Shown here piece after piece: positions 46,435-57,221 of a stretch of 64,000 bases of DNA. Position numbers and translations under genes: made by a program. The notes beneath the pieces were generated by a model. That model was not told where the DNA came from, searched no databases, and saw only the letters and a list, made by a program, of their open reading frames with translations. Each line of letters opens with the position of its first letter. Positions within the stretch are counted from its first letter, which is position 1. This DNA is from Pedobacter steynii (GTDB lineage Bacteria; Bacteroidota; Bacteroidia; Sphingobacteriales; Sphingobacteriaceae): NCBI RefSeq assembly GCF_001721645.1, contig NZ_CP017141.1:2170001-2234000 (forward strand), given 5' to 3'.

Positions 46435-47901
46435 TTATATGCTTTGTAACATCGGTTCAACGGATTTTACTTCTCCGTTTTCTAATAAAATTCTTTTCTC
46501 TAAACAGCTGGGGAGTTGCGATTCAAAATGGCCCACATAAATTAAGGTGGTTCCATTTTTACACAATTCATCTACCAGCTTGTTAAAATGTTGTGTTTGT
46601 TGCTGATCCAAACCCTGACAAGGTTCATCAAGGATGAGTATTTCCGGGTTTTTGATAATGGTCCGGGCCAGTAAGGTTAACCTTTGTTTGCCTAAAGGAA
46701 GCTCATTCATCAGTCTGTTTTTATATTCCGTTAATCCGAAATAACTAATCAGTTCATCTACCTGCGCGTGCTTGGTCGCACCTGGATTGCAAAACAAGCC
46801 TGAGCTGTCGTAAAATCCGGAAGCAATGCTTTGCCATACCGTAGCAGAGGCGTCAAAATACCAATGCAATTCAGGTGAGATTAAACCAATGCGCTCTTTG
46901 ATTTCCCAAATGCTCTCACCGGTTCCTCTTTTATTGCCAAACAGGTAAAAGTTATTGGAATAAGCCTGTGGATGATCACCGGCAATTAAACTCAATAAGG
47001 TTGATTTTCCTGAGCCGTTATAGCCTTGTAACAGCCATTTATCTCCTGAATTTACTTCCCAGTTGATATTTTTTAACACCTGTTTTCCACTGTAACTGAT
47101 GTTCACATCAATCATTTTGACCACATGGCTGGAGGTTGTTGAAACCTCATTGCTCAGAAATGCAGGGACAGGTTTAACGATTTCTTCCACCACATCCAAA
47201 GTACGATCCTCAAAGGAAATTTCCTGCAATACACCTTCCCTGATCTCTGCAAAACGATTGATCACAGCAGGCAATTCTGTCTCATTGCTGATTAGAATCA
47301 ACTGTGTTCCGGCTGCAGAGACCTCTTCGAGTAAACCATTAAAATTTTTGCGGGAAAGGGTGTCCAATCCATTATAGGGTTGGTCTAGTATTAACAATTG
47401 AGGTTTTAACCATAAGGCCTTCACCAATTGTAATTTTTTATGTTCTCCACTAGATAATTGAATCAGCGGAGAGTTTTTTAAAGCTGCAAAGCCTAATGCA
47501 TTTAAAATGTGCTGAATTTCATTAAACTGAAGGTGGTGTTCTTTGCCATAAATCTCCAATTCAGCGATAACGGTAGCAGTGGTTACCGTAACCTGACTGT
47601 TATAACGTTGCTGATAATAGAAATTTGAGGCACCCTCAAGATCTTTAAACTGATACCAGTTGGCCACATAATGTACCATGGCCGGTAATGTGCTTTCGGG
47701 ATTGAAATTGATATTGATCTCCCCGCTGTGCACAGGAATCAGGCCAGCAATTGCTTTGGCCAATGATGTTTTTCCGCTACCACTTGCTCCGCACAACAAC
47801 CAGTTGTCATTACGGTTTACTACCCAGCTAAAATCCTGTAACACCGGTTTGTGGTGATACTTTAGATTAAAGTGGGCGATATGGACGACGGGTTGTGACA
47901 T
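46435..47901 (-). CDS. Tandem ABC-ATPase protein, ModF-like, inside the leu operon
   Basis: 488 residues with two complete ATPase domains and no membrane part. Domain 1: Walker A GASGSGKTS near residue 38, signature LSSGEHKKLQLVKA, Walker B LLILDQPYNGLD. Domain 2: Walker A GYNGSGKST, signature PLGKQRLTLLARTI (degenerate LSGGQ), Walker B ILILDEPCQGLD. The pattern is that of ModF/PhrA-like proteins and differs from ABC-F by the domain spacing. It sits five bases after leuB's upstream boundary and three bases from leuD, so it is translated as part of the leu unit. Role unknown. Confidence 0.82.
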   Translation of the reverse strand: MSQPVVHIAHFNLKYHHKPVLQDFSWVVNRNDNWLLCGASGSGKTSLAKAIAGLIPVHSGEININFNPESTLPAMVHYVANWYQFKDLEGASNFYYQQRYNSQVTVTTATVIAELEIYGKEHHLQFNEIQHILNALGFAALKNSPLIQLSSGEHKKLQLVKALWLKPQLLILDQPYNGLDTLSRKNFNGLLEEVSAAGTQLILISNETELPAVINRFAEIREGVLQEISFEDRTLDVVEEIVKPVPAFLSNEVSTTSSHVVKMIDVNISYSGKQVLKNINWEVNSGDKWLLQGYNGSGKSTLLSLIAGDHPQAYSNNFYLFGNKRGTGESIWEIKERIGLISPELHWYFDASATVWQSIASGFYDSSGLFCNPGATKHAQVDELISYFGLTEYKNRLMNELPLGKQRLTLLARTIIKNPEILILDEPCQGLDQQQTQHFNKLVDELCKNGTTLIYVGHFESQLPSCLEKRILLENGEVKSVEPMLQSI

Positions 47902-47904
47902 TGT

Positions 47905-48489
47905 TTATCGGGTTTGCTCAAATACTTCAATTAAATTCTTTTGGTTTAAGATGAAATCGATGTCATCATAACCATTGATTAAGCAGGACTTTTTATAAGG
48001 ATTGATTTCAAATTCTGCTTTAGAACCGGTTTCCACATTGGTTACGGTTTGTGCTTCCAGATCCACGTCCAGTTGTGCTGCATTGTTTTTGCCTACAGTT
48101 TCAAAGATCTCTGCCAGAAATTCATCGCTTACCTGAATTGGTAATAAGCCATTGTTCAAAGCATTCCCTTTAAAGATATCGGCAAAGAAACTGCTGATGA
48201 CCACATCAAAACCTGCGTCCTGAATGGCCCATGCAGCGTGCTCACGACTACTACCGCAACCAAAGTTTTTTCCTGCTACCAATACCCGGCCTTTAAAAGC
48301 CGGATTATTCAATACAAAATCAACCTTTGGTGTGTTGTCGCCATTGTAACGCCAGTCACGGAATAAGTTTTCACCAAAACCTTCACGCGTTGTTGCCTTT
48401 AGAAACCGGGCCGGAATAATCTGGTCGGTATCAATATTCTCTATATTTAAAGGCACAATCGCCGAAGTCAATTTTTCGAATTTTTTCAT
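47905..48489 (-). CDS. leuD: 3-isopropylmalate dehydratase small subunit
   Basis: 194 residues, the usual size. LeuD forms the swivel domain that completes the active site of LeuC. Diagnostic segments are [14 protein letters not shown] near the N terminus and [17 protein letters not shown] around residue 75. It begins 11 bases after leuC and forms isopropylmalate isomerase with it. Confidence 0.94.
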   Translation of the reverse strand: MKKFEKLTSAIVPLNIENIDTDQIIPARFLKATTREGFGENLFRDWRYNGDNTPKVDFVLNNPAFKGRVLVAGKNFGCGSSREHAAWAIQDAGFDVVISSFFADIFKGNALNNGLLPIQVSDEFLAEIFETVGKNNAAQLDVDLEAQTVTNVETGSKAEFEINPYKKSCLINGYDDIDFILNQKNLIEVFEQTR

Positions 48490-48500
48490 CTTCTTTCTGT

Positions 48501-49916
48501 TTAAGCGTGTTCAGATTCGTTCAATAAAGTTCTTACATCCGTTACCTTTCCGGTAATGGCAGCAGCAGCTGCGGTAAGCGGACTGGCTAAAAACGTACGG
48601 GAATCTGGTCCTTGTCTTCCTTCAAAGTTTCTGTTGGAAGTAGATACACAGTATTTTCCTGCAGGGATCTTATCCTCATTCATTCCTAAACAAGCACTGC
48701 ATCCAGGCTCGCGCAACTGGAACCCTGCTGCTTCAAAAATTTTATCCAAGCCTTCAGCGATCGCTTGCTGCTCAATTTGCTTAGAACCTGGTACAATCCA
48801 TACCGTTACATTTTCTGCTTTCTGACGGCCCTTTACAAATTCTGCCACTTCGCGTAAATCTTCCATCCTGGAATTGGTACAACTGCCGATAAACACGTAA
48901 TCAATAACTTTACCTACCAATTCTGTATCTTCTTCAATGCCCATATAATCCAATGCTTTCTGGAAAGAAGCTTGTTCTGAAGAAACCTGACTTGCAGTAG
49001 AAGGAATATGTTCTGAGATCCCCATGCCCATTCCCGGATTTGTTCCGTAAGTGATCATTGGGCTGATGTCTGCTGCATCGAAAGTTAAAACGCTGTCGAA
49101 TGTAGCATCAGCGTCGCTGTATAAAGTTTTCCAGTGAGCCAGTGATTTGTCCCACTCTTCACCTGCAGGTGCAAATTCTCTTCCTTTAATGTAATCGAAG
49201 GTAATCTGATCAGGGGCAATTAAACCACCTCTGGCACCCATTTCAATGCTCATGTTGCAGATTGTCATTCTCGCTTCCATACTTAAAGCCTCAATAGTAG
49301 AACCTGCATATTCAATAAAATAACCCGTACCACCGGCAGCAGATATTTTAGAGATAATGTATAGAATAATGTCTTTAGCCGTAACGCCTTGTCCTAATGC
49401 ACCATTCACTTCAATTTTCATGGTTTTGGGTTTCTGTTGCAACAAACATTGTGTAGCAAAAACCTGCTCCACCTGAGAAGTACCGATACCAAATGCAATG
49501 GCACCAAAAGCACCATGCGTAGAAGTATGGCTATCGCCACAAACCATTGTTTTTCCTGGTAGGGTGATGCCTAACTCTGGCCCAATTACGTGTACAATTC
49601 CCTGGAAAGGATGACCTAAACCATAAAGCTCAATGCCAAATTCTGCACAGTTTTTGGTTAACATATCTACCTGGTAACGGGAAAGTTCTTCTTTAATAGG
49701 CTGTAGCTGGTTTAGGGTAGGTACGTTATGATCTGCCGTAGCTACAGTTTGCTGCGAGCGGAAAACAGGCAAGCCTCTTTTGCGTAGACCATCGAAAGCC
49801 TGAGGGGAGGTCACCTCATGTATCAAGTGTGTATCGATGTACAAAATATCCGGAAATCCGGCTTCACTTTTTACCACATGGGCGTCCCAAATTTTTTCTA
49901 CTAATGTTTTTGACAT
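48501..49916 (-). CDS. leuC: 3-isopropylmalate dehydratase large subunit
   Basis: 471 residues. Aconitase-type enzyme that interconverts 2- and 3-isopropylmalate. The three [4Fe-4S] cysteines are in [10 protein letters not shown] and [26 protein letters not shown] is also diagnostic. A stable hairpin separates it from ilvC upstream in the operon. The product works with LeuD. Confidence 0.95.
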   Translation of the reverse strand: MSKTLVEKIWDAHVVKSEAGFPDILYIDTHLIHEVTSPQAFDGLRKRGLPVFRSQQTVATADHNVPTLNQLQPIKEELSRYQVDMLTKNCAEFGIELYGLGHPFQGIVHVIGPELGITLPGKTMVCGDSHTSTHGAFGAIAFGIGTSQVEQVFATQCLLQQKPKTMKIEVNGALGQGVTAKDIILYIISKISAAGGTGYFIEYAGSTIEALSMEARMTICNMSIEMGARGGLIAPDQITFDYIKGREFAPAGEEWDKSLAHWKTLYSDADATFDSVLTFDAADISPMITYGTNPGMGMGISEHIPSTASQVSSEQASFQKALDYMGIEEDTELVGKVIDYVFIGSCTNSRMEDLREVAEFVKGRQKAENVTVWIVPGSKQIEQQAIAEGLDKIFEAAGFQLREPGCSACLGMNEDKIPAGKYCVSTSNRNFEGRQGPDSRTFLASPLTAAAAAITGKVTDVRTLLNESEHA

Positions 49917-49931
49917 TTTTTATTGCTTTGT

Positions 49932-49962
49932 AAAGGACTCAGGCCTTAAACCCGAGTCCTTT
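49932..49962 (-). other. Stable intercistronic hairpin between ilvC and leuC
   Basis: AAAGGACTC pairs with GAGTCCTTT, with inner CGG/CC pairs. On the minus strand only TTT follows, so it is a poor terminator. It could protect the upstream message or reduce expression of the leu part. Confidence 0.5.
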
Positions 49963-49973
49963 AAATTTTATGA

Positions 49974-51455
49974 TTAGGCAGTTTTAATAGATTTCATTGC
50001 AGTCATCGCTTTTCTCAATTCAGCGCCTACAACTTCCACCTGATGTGAACGGATCACTTCATTTACGGCGATCAATGCTCTGTTATCTACAGCACCATCT
50101 TTGCCTTCGTTGAAGTTTTTACCGATCAGGTCAGTATCAACTTTAGTCATGAAATCTGCCAGTAGTGGCTTACAAGCATGGTCAAATAAATAACAACCAT
50201 ATTCTGCAGTATCTGAAATTACCCTGTTCATTTCGAATAATTTTTTACGGGCAATGGTGTTTGCAATTAGTGGAGTTTCATGTAACGACTCATAGTACGC
50301 CGATTCTGGTTTAATTCCAGCTTCTACCATCGTTTCGAAAGCCAATTCCACACCAGCTCTTACAAAAGCAACCATTAGTAATGCATTGTCAAAATATTCC
50401 TGTTCGCCAATTTTAACATTACCTGCAGGAGTTTTTTCAAAAGCAGTTTCGCCAGTTGCCGCACGCCATGCCAATAGGTTTTTATCACCAGCAGCCCAAT
50501 CTTCCATCATAACACGGCTAAACTCGCCACTCATGATGTCGTCCTGATGCTTCTGGAACAATGGACGCATAATTGTTTTCAATTCTTCAGAAACTTCGAA
50601 AGCTTTGATCTTAGCTACATTGCTCAATCTGTCCATCATGGCAGTGATACCACCTTGTTTCAAGGCTTCAGTAATTACTTCCACACCATATTGAACCAAT
50701 TTAGACGCGTAACCTGCATCAATTCCTTTTTCAATCATTTTATCAAAAGAAAGGATGGAGCCAGTTTGCAGTAATCCGCAAAGGATCGTTTGCTCACCCA
50801 TTAAATCTGATTTTACTTCCGCAACGAAAGATGATTTTAGTACACCAGCTCTGTGGCCACCTGTTCCCACACAGTAAGCTTTCGCCTGTGCTAAACCTTT
50901 TCCTTCCGGATCGTTCTCAGGGTGCACCGCAATCAGGGTAGGTACCCCAAAACCACGTACGTATTCTGCTCTTACTTCACTACCTGGGCATTTAGGTGCC
51001 ACCATGATTACCGTAATGTCTTTACGAATCTGCATGCCTTCTTCCACAATATTGAAACCATGTGAGTAAGATAAAGTAGCTCCTTGTTTCATTAACGGCA
51101 TTACCGCATTTACTACCGAAGTATGTTGTTTATCAGGAGTAAGGTTAATCAATACATCAGCTGTAGGGATCAACTCTTCGTAAGTACCTACTGTAAAGTT
51201 ATTCTCTGTCGCATTTTTCCAGGAATCTCTTTTACCTTCAATCGCTTCTTTACGCAAGGTATAAGAAACATCTAAACCGCTATCTCTTAAATTTAAACCC
51301 TGGTTCAGACCTTGTGCACCACAACCAATGATCACCAGTTTTTTTCCTTTAAGCGCGTTTACGCCATCCAGAAATTCAGAGCTGTCCATGAAATCGCATA
51401 CACCCAATTGGTTTAATTTTTCTCTAAGAGGTAGTGTGTTAAAATAGTTTGACAT
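49974..51455 (-). CDS. ilvC: Ketol-acid reductoisomerase, long (class II) form
   Basis: 493 residues, the long class II type as in E. coli rather than the 330-residue form. It isomerises and reduces acetolactate or acetohydroxybutyrate. The N-terminal Rossmann domain shows [20 protein letters not shown], with [11 protein letters not shown] after it for NADPH phosphate binding; the knotted C-terminal domain appears twice ([11 protein letters not shown] and a weaker second copy with [11 protein letters not shown]). It sits between ilvN and leuC. Confidence 0.95.
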   Translation of the reverse strand: MSNYFNTLPLREKLNQLGVCDFMDSSEFLDGVNALKGKKLVIIGCGAQGLNQGLNLRDSGLDVSYTLRKEAIEGKRDSWKNATENNFTVGTYEELIPTADVLINLTPDKQHTSVVNAVMPLMKQGATLSYSHGFNIVEEGMQIRKDITVIMVAPKCPGSEVRAEYVRGFGVPTLIAVHPENDPEGKGLAQAKAYCVGTGGHRAGVLKSSFVAEVKSDLMGEQTILCGLLQTGSILSFDKMIEKGIDAGYASKLVQYGVEVITEALKQGGITAMMDRLSNVAKIKAFEVSEELKTIMRPLFQKHQDDIMSGEFSRVMMEDWAAGDKNLLAWRAATGETAFEKTPAGNVKIGEQEYFDNALLMVAFVRAGVELAFETMVEAGIKPESAYYESLHETPLIANTIARKKLFEMNRVISDTAEYGCYLFDHACKPLLADFMTKVDTDLIGKNFNEGKDGAVDNRALIAVNEVIRSHQVEVVGAELRKAMTAMKSIKTA

Positions 51456-51536
51456 CGTTTTTAATGGTTATTTATAGGTTCTAATTCTTTATTTAAATAT
51501 TTATTTTGTTTCTGCAGAGCGTATCCGGCCCTTAAA

Positions 51537-52148
51537 TTACATGCTGAATACGTTTTTCTCTTTATCCAGGAATTCGTTTTCAATCACTTCCTGTCCTGGC
51601 TCTCTGCGTTCAAACTCTCTCAGCTTACGGTTAAAACCTTCACTGTCTTTGATGATTGCCACTCTTGCACTTCTGACAAACTCAATCAGCCCGTAAGGTT
51701 GTAAAACTTCGATCAGTTTATCTGTTTCTTCACGATGGCCAGTAGTTTCAAATACTGTATAATCTTTACGGATCACTACTGCCCTTGCGCCATTTTCACG
51801 AAGCAGACGTTCTACAGATACCAGTTCTGCAATCGTGTCGGTAGGCACTTTATAAAGCGCCATTTCCTGCCAGATGATGTCCTCGTTGGTATTGAAATAT
51901 ACTTTCAGTACTTCAACCTGTTTTTCAATCTGACGGGCCAGTTTGCGCACCACTTCTTCTGTTTCGTGGATCACGATATTGAAACGGTGGATGTGCTCAA
52001 TCTCCGATGGAGAAGTATTTAAGGTATCTATGTTGATTTTTCTTCTGGAAAAAATAATGGCAATACGGTTCAGTAACCCGATTTGATTTTCTGTATATAC
52101 CGTTATCGTAAATTCCTGTTTTTCGTTTATTTCTGGGGAATTGCTCAT
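51537..52148 (-). CDS. ilvN: Acetolactate synthase small (regulatory) subunit
   Basis: 203 residues from the ATG chosen, which leaves a 10-base gap to ilvB; an upstream in-frame ATG at 52178 would overlap ilvB by 20 bases. The N-terminal ACT domain FTITVYTENQIGLLNRIAII binds valine for feedback inhibition, and the C-terminal ALS_ss region includes FVRSARVAI. It stimulates and controls the large subunit encoded just upstream. Confidence 0.9.
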   Translation of the reverse strand: MSNSPEINEKQEFTITVYTENQIGLLNRIAIIFSRRKINIDTLNTSPSEIEHIHRFNIVIHETEEVVRKLARQIEKQVEVLKVYFNTNEDIIWQEMALYKVPTDTIAELVSVERLLRENGARAVVIRKDYTVFETTGHREETDKLIEVLQPYGLIEFVRSARVAIIKDSEGFNRKLREFERREPGQEVIENEFLDKEKNVFSM

Positions 52149-52158
52149 GATCTGCTGA

Positions 52159-53898
52159 TTATTTAAGTCTGATTTCACTTACACTGCTTCCTTGCGGAAC
52201 CATTGGGAATACGTTGTGTTCTTTGGCTACCATTACCTCTAAAAGGTAAGAACCTTTGTGGTTTAACATTTCTTCTAATGAGCTTACCAGGTCCTCACGT
52301 TCAGAAACTTTTTTACCGGCGATATAATAAGAATCGGCAAGTTTCACGAAATCCGGACTCGTAATGTCTACGAAAGAGTAGCGTTTCTCATGGAACAACT
52401 GCTGCCATTGACGAACCATTCCCAGGAACCTGTTGTTCAGGATCATGATCTTTACATCAATTCCACTCTGCATAATGGTCCCCAATTCCTGAAGTGTCAT
52501 CTGGAAACCTCCATCCCCAATTACGGCAACTACGGTACGGTCTGGCGCTCCGAATTTAGCGCCGATTGCTGCAGGTAAGCCAAAGCCCATTGTACCTAAA
52601 CCACCACTAGTGATGTTACTTCTAGTATGGTTAAACTTTGCATAACGACAAGCCACCATTTGGTGCTGACCCACGTCTGTTACGATAATCGCTTCTCCTT
52701 TAGTCAGTTCATTCAGCTGGTTGATCACTTCGCCCATTGTCAATTCTCCGCTTTGCGGATTCAATTCATTATGGATTACTGTTTCCAACTCCGTCTTGTC
52801 AAAGGCCCTGAACTCTGCCAACCATTCCGGGTGTTCTTTCTGATCCACCAAAGCAGTTAAAAGTGGTAAAGTTTCTTTACAATCGCCCCATACCGGAACT
52901 TCAGCTTTTACGTTTTTATCGATTTCTGCAGGATCAATATCCAGGTGAATTACTTTTGCCTGTTTGGCATATTTATCTAAACGTCCTGTTACACGGTCGT
53001 CGAAACGCATTCCTATGGCAATCAGTACATCACAAGAATTGGTTTGTACGTTCGGGCCGTAATTACCATGCATTCCCAACATCCCTACATTTAAAGGGTG
53101 ATCTGTTGGAATTGCACCTGCACCCATAATGGTCCATGCAGCCGGAATACCTGTTTTTTCTACAAAAGCTTTAAACTCCTGTTCTGCATTTCCTAAAGAA
53201 ACGCCTTGTCCGAAAAGGATGAAAGGTTTTTTTGCAGAGTTAATCAATGCAGCAGCCTGCTCAATATATTCTTTACGAACATTTGGTTTCGGGCGGTAAC
53301 TGCGGACATGGTCACAGGGGGTATAACCTTCGTAATCAAATAGCTGCAACTGTGCATTTTTGGTGATGTCTATCAATACCGGGCCTGGTCTGCCGCTGCG
53401 GGCAATGTAAAAAGCCTTAGCCAATACACTTGGAATCTCGGTAGCATCAGTAATCTGGTAGTTCCATTTGGTTACCGGAGTAGTAATGTTAATTACATCC
53501 GTTTCCTGGAAAGCATCTGTTCCTAAAAGATGTGCATAAACCTGACCGGTAATGCAAACCATCGGTGTACTGTCAATCTGTGCATCTGCCAACCCTGTTA
53601 CCAGGTTGGTTGCTCCCGGGCCGCTGGTAGCGAATACCACACCAACTTTACCAGAAGAACGTGCATAACCCTGGCCGGCATGTGTACCGCCTTGCTCATG
53701 ACGTACTAAAATATGTTTTAACTTGTCTTTATAATCGTATAACGCATCATAAATAGGCATGATGGCACCACCTGGATACCCGAAAATGGTATCGGTACCT
53801 TCCGCTATTAATCCTTCCAATATAGCTACAGAACCAGAAACATTTACTGTTTTCTTTGGTTCTGTTAAGGTCGTTGCTTCCTCTTGTGCAGTGTTCAT
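52159..53898 (-). CDS. ilvB: Acetolactate synthase large (catalytic) subunit
   Basis: 579 residues. A thiamine diphosphate enzyme that joins two pyruvates, or pyruvate with 2-oxobutanoate. The N-terminal domain contains the catalytic Glu in LVRHEQGGTHAGQGYARSSG; the C-terminal domain has the ThDP motif GDGGFQMTLQELGTIMQSGI followed by IMILNN. Central FAD-binding domain present. It is followed by ilvN and preceded by ilvD in the operon. Confidence 0.95.
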   Translation of the reverse strand: MNTAQEEATTLTEPKKTVNVSGSVAILEGLIAEGTDTIFGYPGGAIMPIYDALYDYKDKLKHILVRHEQGGTHAGQGYARSSGKVGVVFATSGPGATNLVTGLADAQIDSTPMVCITGQVYAHLLGTDAFQETDVINITTPVTKWNYQITDATEIPSVLAKAFYIARSGRPGPVLIDITKNAQLQLFDYEGYTPCDHVRSYRPKPNVRKEYIEQAAALINSAKKPFILFGQGVSLGNAEQEFKAFVEKTGIPAAWTIMGAGAIPTDHPLNVGMLGMHGNYGPNVQTNSCDVLIAIGMRFDDRVTGRLDKYAKQAKVIHLDIDPAEIDKNVKAEVPVWGDCKETLPLLTALVDQKEHPEWLAEFRAFDKTELETVIHNELNPQSGELTMGEVINQLNELTKGEAIIVTDVGQHQMVACRYAKFNHTRSNITSGGLGTMGFGLPAAIGAKFGAPDRTVVAVIGDGGFQMTLQELGTIMQSGIDVKIMILNNRFLGMVRQWQQLFHEKRYSFVDITSPDFVKLADSYYIAGKKVSEREDLVSSLEEMLNHKGSYLLEVMVAKEHNVFPMVPQGSSVSEIRLK

Positions 53899-53933
53899 TG
53901 TTTTTATTTTTAGGTATAGGGGTTTCTGGTTAA

Positions 53934-55631
53934 TTAGTGAGTGTAGGCATCGGTAACGCAGCCCTCACTGGCATCGCTTACCTGTTTCAGATATTTATAA
54001 AGGACGCCGCCTTTGACGGGTGGTGGCAACTGTTTCCAGACCGCTTTACGTTTTTCCATTTCCTCTTCAGTAATGTCCAGGTGTAACGTGTTGTTTACTG
54101 CGTCAATGATGATCGTATCATTGTCATGTACAAAGGCGATATTTCCACCATCCCATGCTTCCGGAGTAATGTGTCCAACCACGAAACCATGTGTACCTCC
54201 CGAGAAACGTCCGTCAGTAATCAAGGCTACCGATTTACCCAATCCTGCACCAATAATGGCCGAAGTTGGTTTTAACATTTCCGGCATACCCGGTGCTCCT
54301 TTAGGGCCTACCTGTCTGATCACCACTACATCTCCTTTTTTCACCTTTCCACTCTGAATTCCGGCGATCAATGATTTTTCTCCTTCAAATACCCTTGCCG
54401 GACCTTCAAATCTTTCTCCTTCTTTACCGCTGATTTTGGCTACTGAACCTTTTTCGGCAATATTGCCATATAACATTTGCAAATGGCCTGTCGCTTTTAC
54501 CGGGTTAGTTACCGGAAGAATTACTTTCTGCTGATCGAAATCCAGGTCAGCTGCATCGGCTACATTTTCTGCCAGTGTTTTTCCGGTTACCGTCAGACAG
54601 TCGCCATGAATTAAACCTACTTTCAACAGGTATTTTAAAACTGCCGGAACACCGCCAATTTCATGAACATCTTCCATTAAATACTGGCCGCTTGGTTTCA
54701 AATCGGCCAATACCGGAGTACTGTCGCTAACCGCCTGGAAGTCTGCTAATTTTAAGGTTAATCCTACTGATTTTGCCATCGCGATTAAGTGCAATACCGC
54801 ATTGGTAGAACCACCTAGAACCATCACCGTTACAATGGCATTGTGGAATGCTTTCTCGGTCATGATATCTGAAGGAAGAATGTTTTTTTCCAGCAATACG
54901 CGAATCGCTTTACCAGCATTTAAACATTCCTGTCTTTTTTCCTCGCTTAGGGCAGGATAAGAAGAACTGTATGGCAAACTCATACCCAATGCTTCAATCG
55001 CTGAAGCCATGGTATTTGCGGTATACATCCCGCCACATGCACCCGCTCCCGGGCAGGTATGACGAATGATGCCCTGATAATCTTCTTCATTTAATGTACC
55101 TGCCAGTTTCTCGCCAAGGGCTTCAAATGCAGATACGATATTTAATGATTTTCCTTTATACTGTCCGGAGTGGATACTTCCACCGTATACCATGATTGAT
55201 GGGCGGTTTAAACGGCCCATTGCCATGATAGAACCCGGCATATTTTTATCGCAACCTGGCAATGCAATTACGCCATCGTAATACTGTCCACCGCAAATCG
55301 TTTCAATCGAATCTGCAATTACATCTCTGGAAACCAAAGAATAACGCATTCCATCTGTTCCGTTTGACATGCCATCGCTTACACCGATGGTGCTAAAGGT
55401 TAAACCGACCATTCCATTATCCCAGACACCATCTTTAACAATTTTTGCTAAATCATTGAGGTGCATGTTGCAGGTATTTCCATCGTATCCCATACTGGCA
55501 ACACCGACCTGTGCTTTGTCCATATCTTCTTTGGTCAGACCAATTCCATATAGCATGGCTTGTGCTGCAGGCTGGGTTGGGTCCTGCGTGAATACTTTAC
55601 TGTAGCGGTTTAATTCTGGTGATTGTGACAT
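53934..55631 (-). CDS. ilvD: Dihydroxy-acid dehydratase
   Basis: 565 residues. Removes water from dihydroxy acids to give the 2-keto precursors of valine and isoleucine. Fe-S cysteines lie in [20 protein letters not shown] and [17 protein letters not shown]; the C-terminal [18 protein letters not shown] is diagnostic. The stop of ilvE ends one base upstream of its ATG, showing close coupling. Confidence 0.95.
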   Translation of the reverse strand: MSQSPELNRYSKVFTQDPTQPAAQAMLYGIGLTKEDMDKAQVGVASMGYDGNTCNMHLNDLAKIVKDGVWDNGMVGLTFSTIGVSDGMSNGTDGMRYSLVSRDVIADSIETICGGQYYDGVIALPGCDKNMPGSIMAMGRLNRPSIMVYGGSIHSGQYKGKSLNIVSAFEALGEKLAGTLNEEDYQGIIRHTCPGAGACGGMYTANTMASAIEALGMSLPYSSSYPALSEEKRQECLNAGKAIRVLLEKNILPSDIMTEKAFHNAIVTVMVLGGSTNAVLHLIAMAKSVGLTLKLADFQAVSDSTPVLADLKPSGQYLMEDVHEIGGVPAVLKYLLKVGLIHGDCLTVTGKTLAENVADAADLDFDQQKVILPVTNPVKATGHLQMLYGNIAEKGSVAKISGKEGERFEGPARVFEGEKSLIAGIQSGKVKKGDVVVIRQVGPKGAPGMPEMLKPTSAIIGAGLGKSVALITDGRFSGGTHGFVVGHITPEAWDGGNIAFVHDNDTIIIDAVNNTLHLDITEEEMEKRKAVWKQLPPPVKGGVLYKYLKQVSDASEGCVTDAYTH

Positions 55632-55632
55632 A

Positions 55633-56523
55633 TTATATGATTACTTCGTAGTTTTGCTTTTCTAATACCAAACATTTATAAGTGCGTTGTATAGTGGCAC
55701 CAACACTGTCGTTCCATTTTACCGGGAACTGATATTCATCGATCGCAGCAATGCCTGCAATTTCTGTTGCTGTTCCACAGAAGAAAGCACTGTCTGCATG
55801 TTTCAAGTCGTTTACAGTCAGGTGTTTTTCTATCAGTTCAATATCCAGGATACGGCATAATTCTATAACCGTAGCGCGGGTAATTCCGGCCAGGATATTG
55901 CCAAGAGGAGGAGTGTATAACCTTCCGTTTTTCTCAATAAAAATATTTGCTCCGGGCGCTTCCGCAACATTCCCGTTCATATCTAATAAAAGGGCTTCAT
56001 CAAATCCTTTGCGTTTAGCTTCGGTAGTAGCAAGAATAGAGTTCACATAATTGCCACTTACTTTTGCCTCTATAGGAGTAGATTTCGGGTTTGGACGTTC
56101 GTAGCTTGATACGCAAACTTTTAATTGCTGATTACCAAGGTAAGCACCCCATTCCCATGCACAGATCATGATCGAAACATCAGTTGCTGCAACCAACGAC
56201 ATATTGGGCGCGGCATATACCAACGGACGGATGTATGCATTTTTTAACTTATTTAATTCCAGTAATTTATAAGTTTGTTTGATCAGGTTGTTAATGTCCC
56301 ATGGAAAAGGCATATTGACCAGTTCGGCAGATTTTTTTAATCTTTCGTAATGTTCTCGGATTTTGAATATACGGGTTCCATTATGGGTCTGATAAGCTCT
56401 GATCCCTTCAAATACAGCGTAGCCATAATGGAGCGATTGCCCGTAGATATCGGCGGTTGTGTTGGCGGCATTCTGGAACTTACCGTCTAAGTATAACACT
56501 GTATTTGAATTAAAGTACTTCAT
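55633..56523 (-). CDS. ilvE: Branched-chain amino acid aminotransferase
   Basis: 296 residues, class IV PLP fold. Final transamination to Ile, Val and Leu. The opening [16 protein letters not shown] and the [18 protein letters not shown] segment, the PLP Lys in [11 protein letters not shown] and the Glu in [12 protein letters not shown] are characteristic. It is the first structural gene of the operon; a Leu/Ile/Val-rich leader ORF and an attenuator hairpin lie in the 180 bases in front of it. Confidence 0.93.
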   Translation of the reverse strand: MKYFNSNTVLYLDGKFQNAANTTADIYGQSLHYGYAVFEGIRAYQTHNGTRIFKIREHYERLKKSAELVNMPFPWDINNLIKQTYKLLELNKLKNAYIRPLVYAAPNMSLVAATDVSIMICAWEWGAYLGNQQLKVCVSSYERPNPKSTPIEAKVSGNYVNSILATTEAKRKGFDEALLLDMNGNVAEAPGANIFIEKNGRLYTPPLGNILAGITRATVIELCRILDIELIEKHLTVNDLKHADSAFFCGTATEIAGIAAIDEYQFPVKWNDSVGATIQRTYKCLVLEKQNYEVII

Positions 56524-56562
56524 TTTGGTTGTAGATTGATGTTTTGTTTTTATTGGTTCATT

Positions 56563-56589
56563 AAAAAAGCGCCACTTTTGGGGGCGCTT
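56563..56589 (-). terminator. Attenuator terminator in the ilv/leu leader
   Basis: On the minus strand AAGCGCC (56589-56583) pairs with GGCGCTT (56573-56567) across a nine-base loop and runs into TTTTTT. It lies 40 bases before the ilvE start and no gene ends here except the leader ORF. This marks it as a regulatory terminator. Confidence 0.8.
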
Positions 56590-56627
56590 GCGTATATTTT
56601 TTTTATTAAATATTCATTTACAGCGCC
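56583..56627 (-). promoter_or_regulatory. Predicted antiterminator pairing in the ilv/leu leader
   Basis: GGCGCT at 56627-56622, in the last codons of the leader ORF, is complementary to AGCGCC at 56588-56583, the 5' arm of the terminator. The two pairings exclude each other. A ribosome that finishes the leader peptide would cover the first segment and let the terminator form; one stalled earlier would leave it free. Confidence 0.65.
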
Positions 56628-56701
56628 TTATCCTTCTGAAGAATCAGCAGAAGAATCACATTAATAATGACAATAATTAAGGCGGTGCTAATAAGGTTCA
56701 T
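56618..56701 (-). CDS. ilvL: Branched-chain amino acid leader peptide (27 residues)
   Basis: A 27-codon ORF, too short for usual gene calling, with ATG at 56701 and TAA at 56618. Sixteen residues are Leu, Ile or Val; residues 3-21 read LISTALIIVIINVILLLIL. It ends in QKDKAL just before the attenuator terminator and lies 94 bases before ilvE, on the same strand as the whole ilv/leu operon. Function in the known type: when any of the three charged tRNAs is scarce, the ribosome stalls in these codons and prevents termination. A small membrane peptide is the alternative reading, since the core could span a membrane, but the position and the paired RNA structures favour a leader. No clear Shine-Dalgarno sequence precedes it. 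Confidence 0.8.
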   Translation of the reverse strand: MNLISTALIIVIINVILLLILQKDKAL

Positions 56702-57019
56702 TTTAGTTCTTTATTTGTTGTTGCTTTATAAATCCAATTTAGGCTTTGACTTCTATACTATCAATAGCCAGCCAAAAATAAATAAAAAAAAATATTATTC
56801 TTTTTTATTTATTTAATTACAAATAATATATTGAATAATATGCCTTTTTGATGTCTTTAAATGGTTGCTTCTATACCAAATATGAAATCGGTATTCGGTA
56901 TGAGTCTTATGCAAGCATTGTAATTTTGGTGATTTTCTTCCTGAAAAGTGGAAAACGCCAAAAAAGTTGAACAAAACTGCAAGAAAATACTTCGGTAATT
57001 TCCGGAAAATAAAGGACAA

Positions 57020-57062
57020 AAAGAAGCCCTGTAGTCAGCCGGGGGTAAAGCTGATACAGGGC
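57020..57062 (-). terminator. Strong hairpin, terminator-like on the minus strand, no gene upstream
   Basis: GCCCTGTA then TCAGC pair with GCTGA then TACAGGGC with a single bulged base. On the minus strand TTCTTTTTG follows. No annotated minus-strand gene ends here, so a small RNA or a leader transcript from about 57060-57400 is possible. Confidence 0.45.
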
Positions 57063-57221
57063 CGTTAAAACAACATTAAGGGGATGCTATTTTATTTCTT
57101 ATTATTAATATATTTATTAAAGTATTTGTTCCCTAACAATAACATCGGATGGATGTCCGTGTTATCGATGTTTTACTGAATTAAATTTATACTTATCAAA
57201 TCTGGTTGGTGTGTTTTTTAC

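Noticed and set aside
56523..56701. T-box or riboswitch in front of ilvE
   Set aside because: No T-box bulge sequence or specifier stem; T-boxes are essentially a Gram-positive device. The leader ORF explains the terminator.
56813..57019. 68-codon minus-strand frame in the ilv-LytTR gap
   Set aside because: AT-rich, Lys/Phe/His-rich composition with no domain, no ribosome site and no partner. Probably chance.
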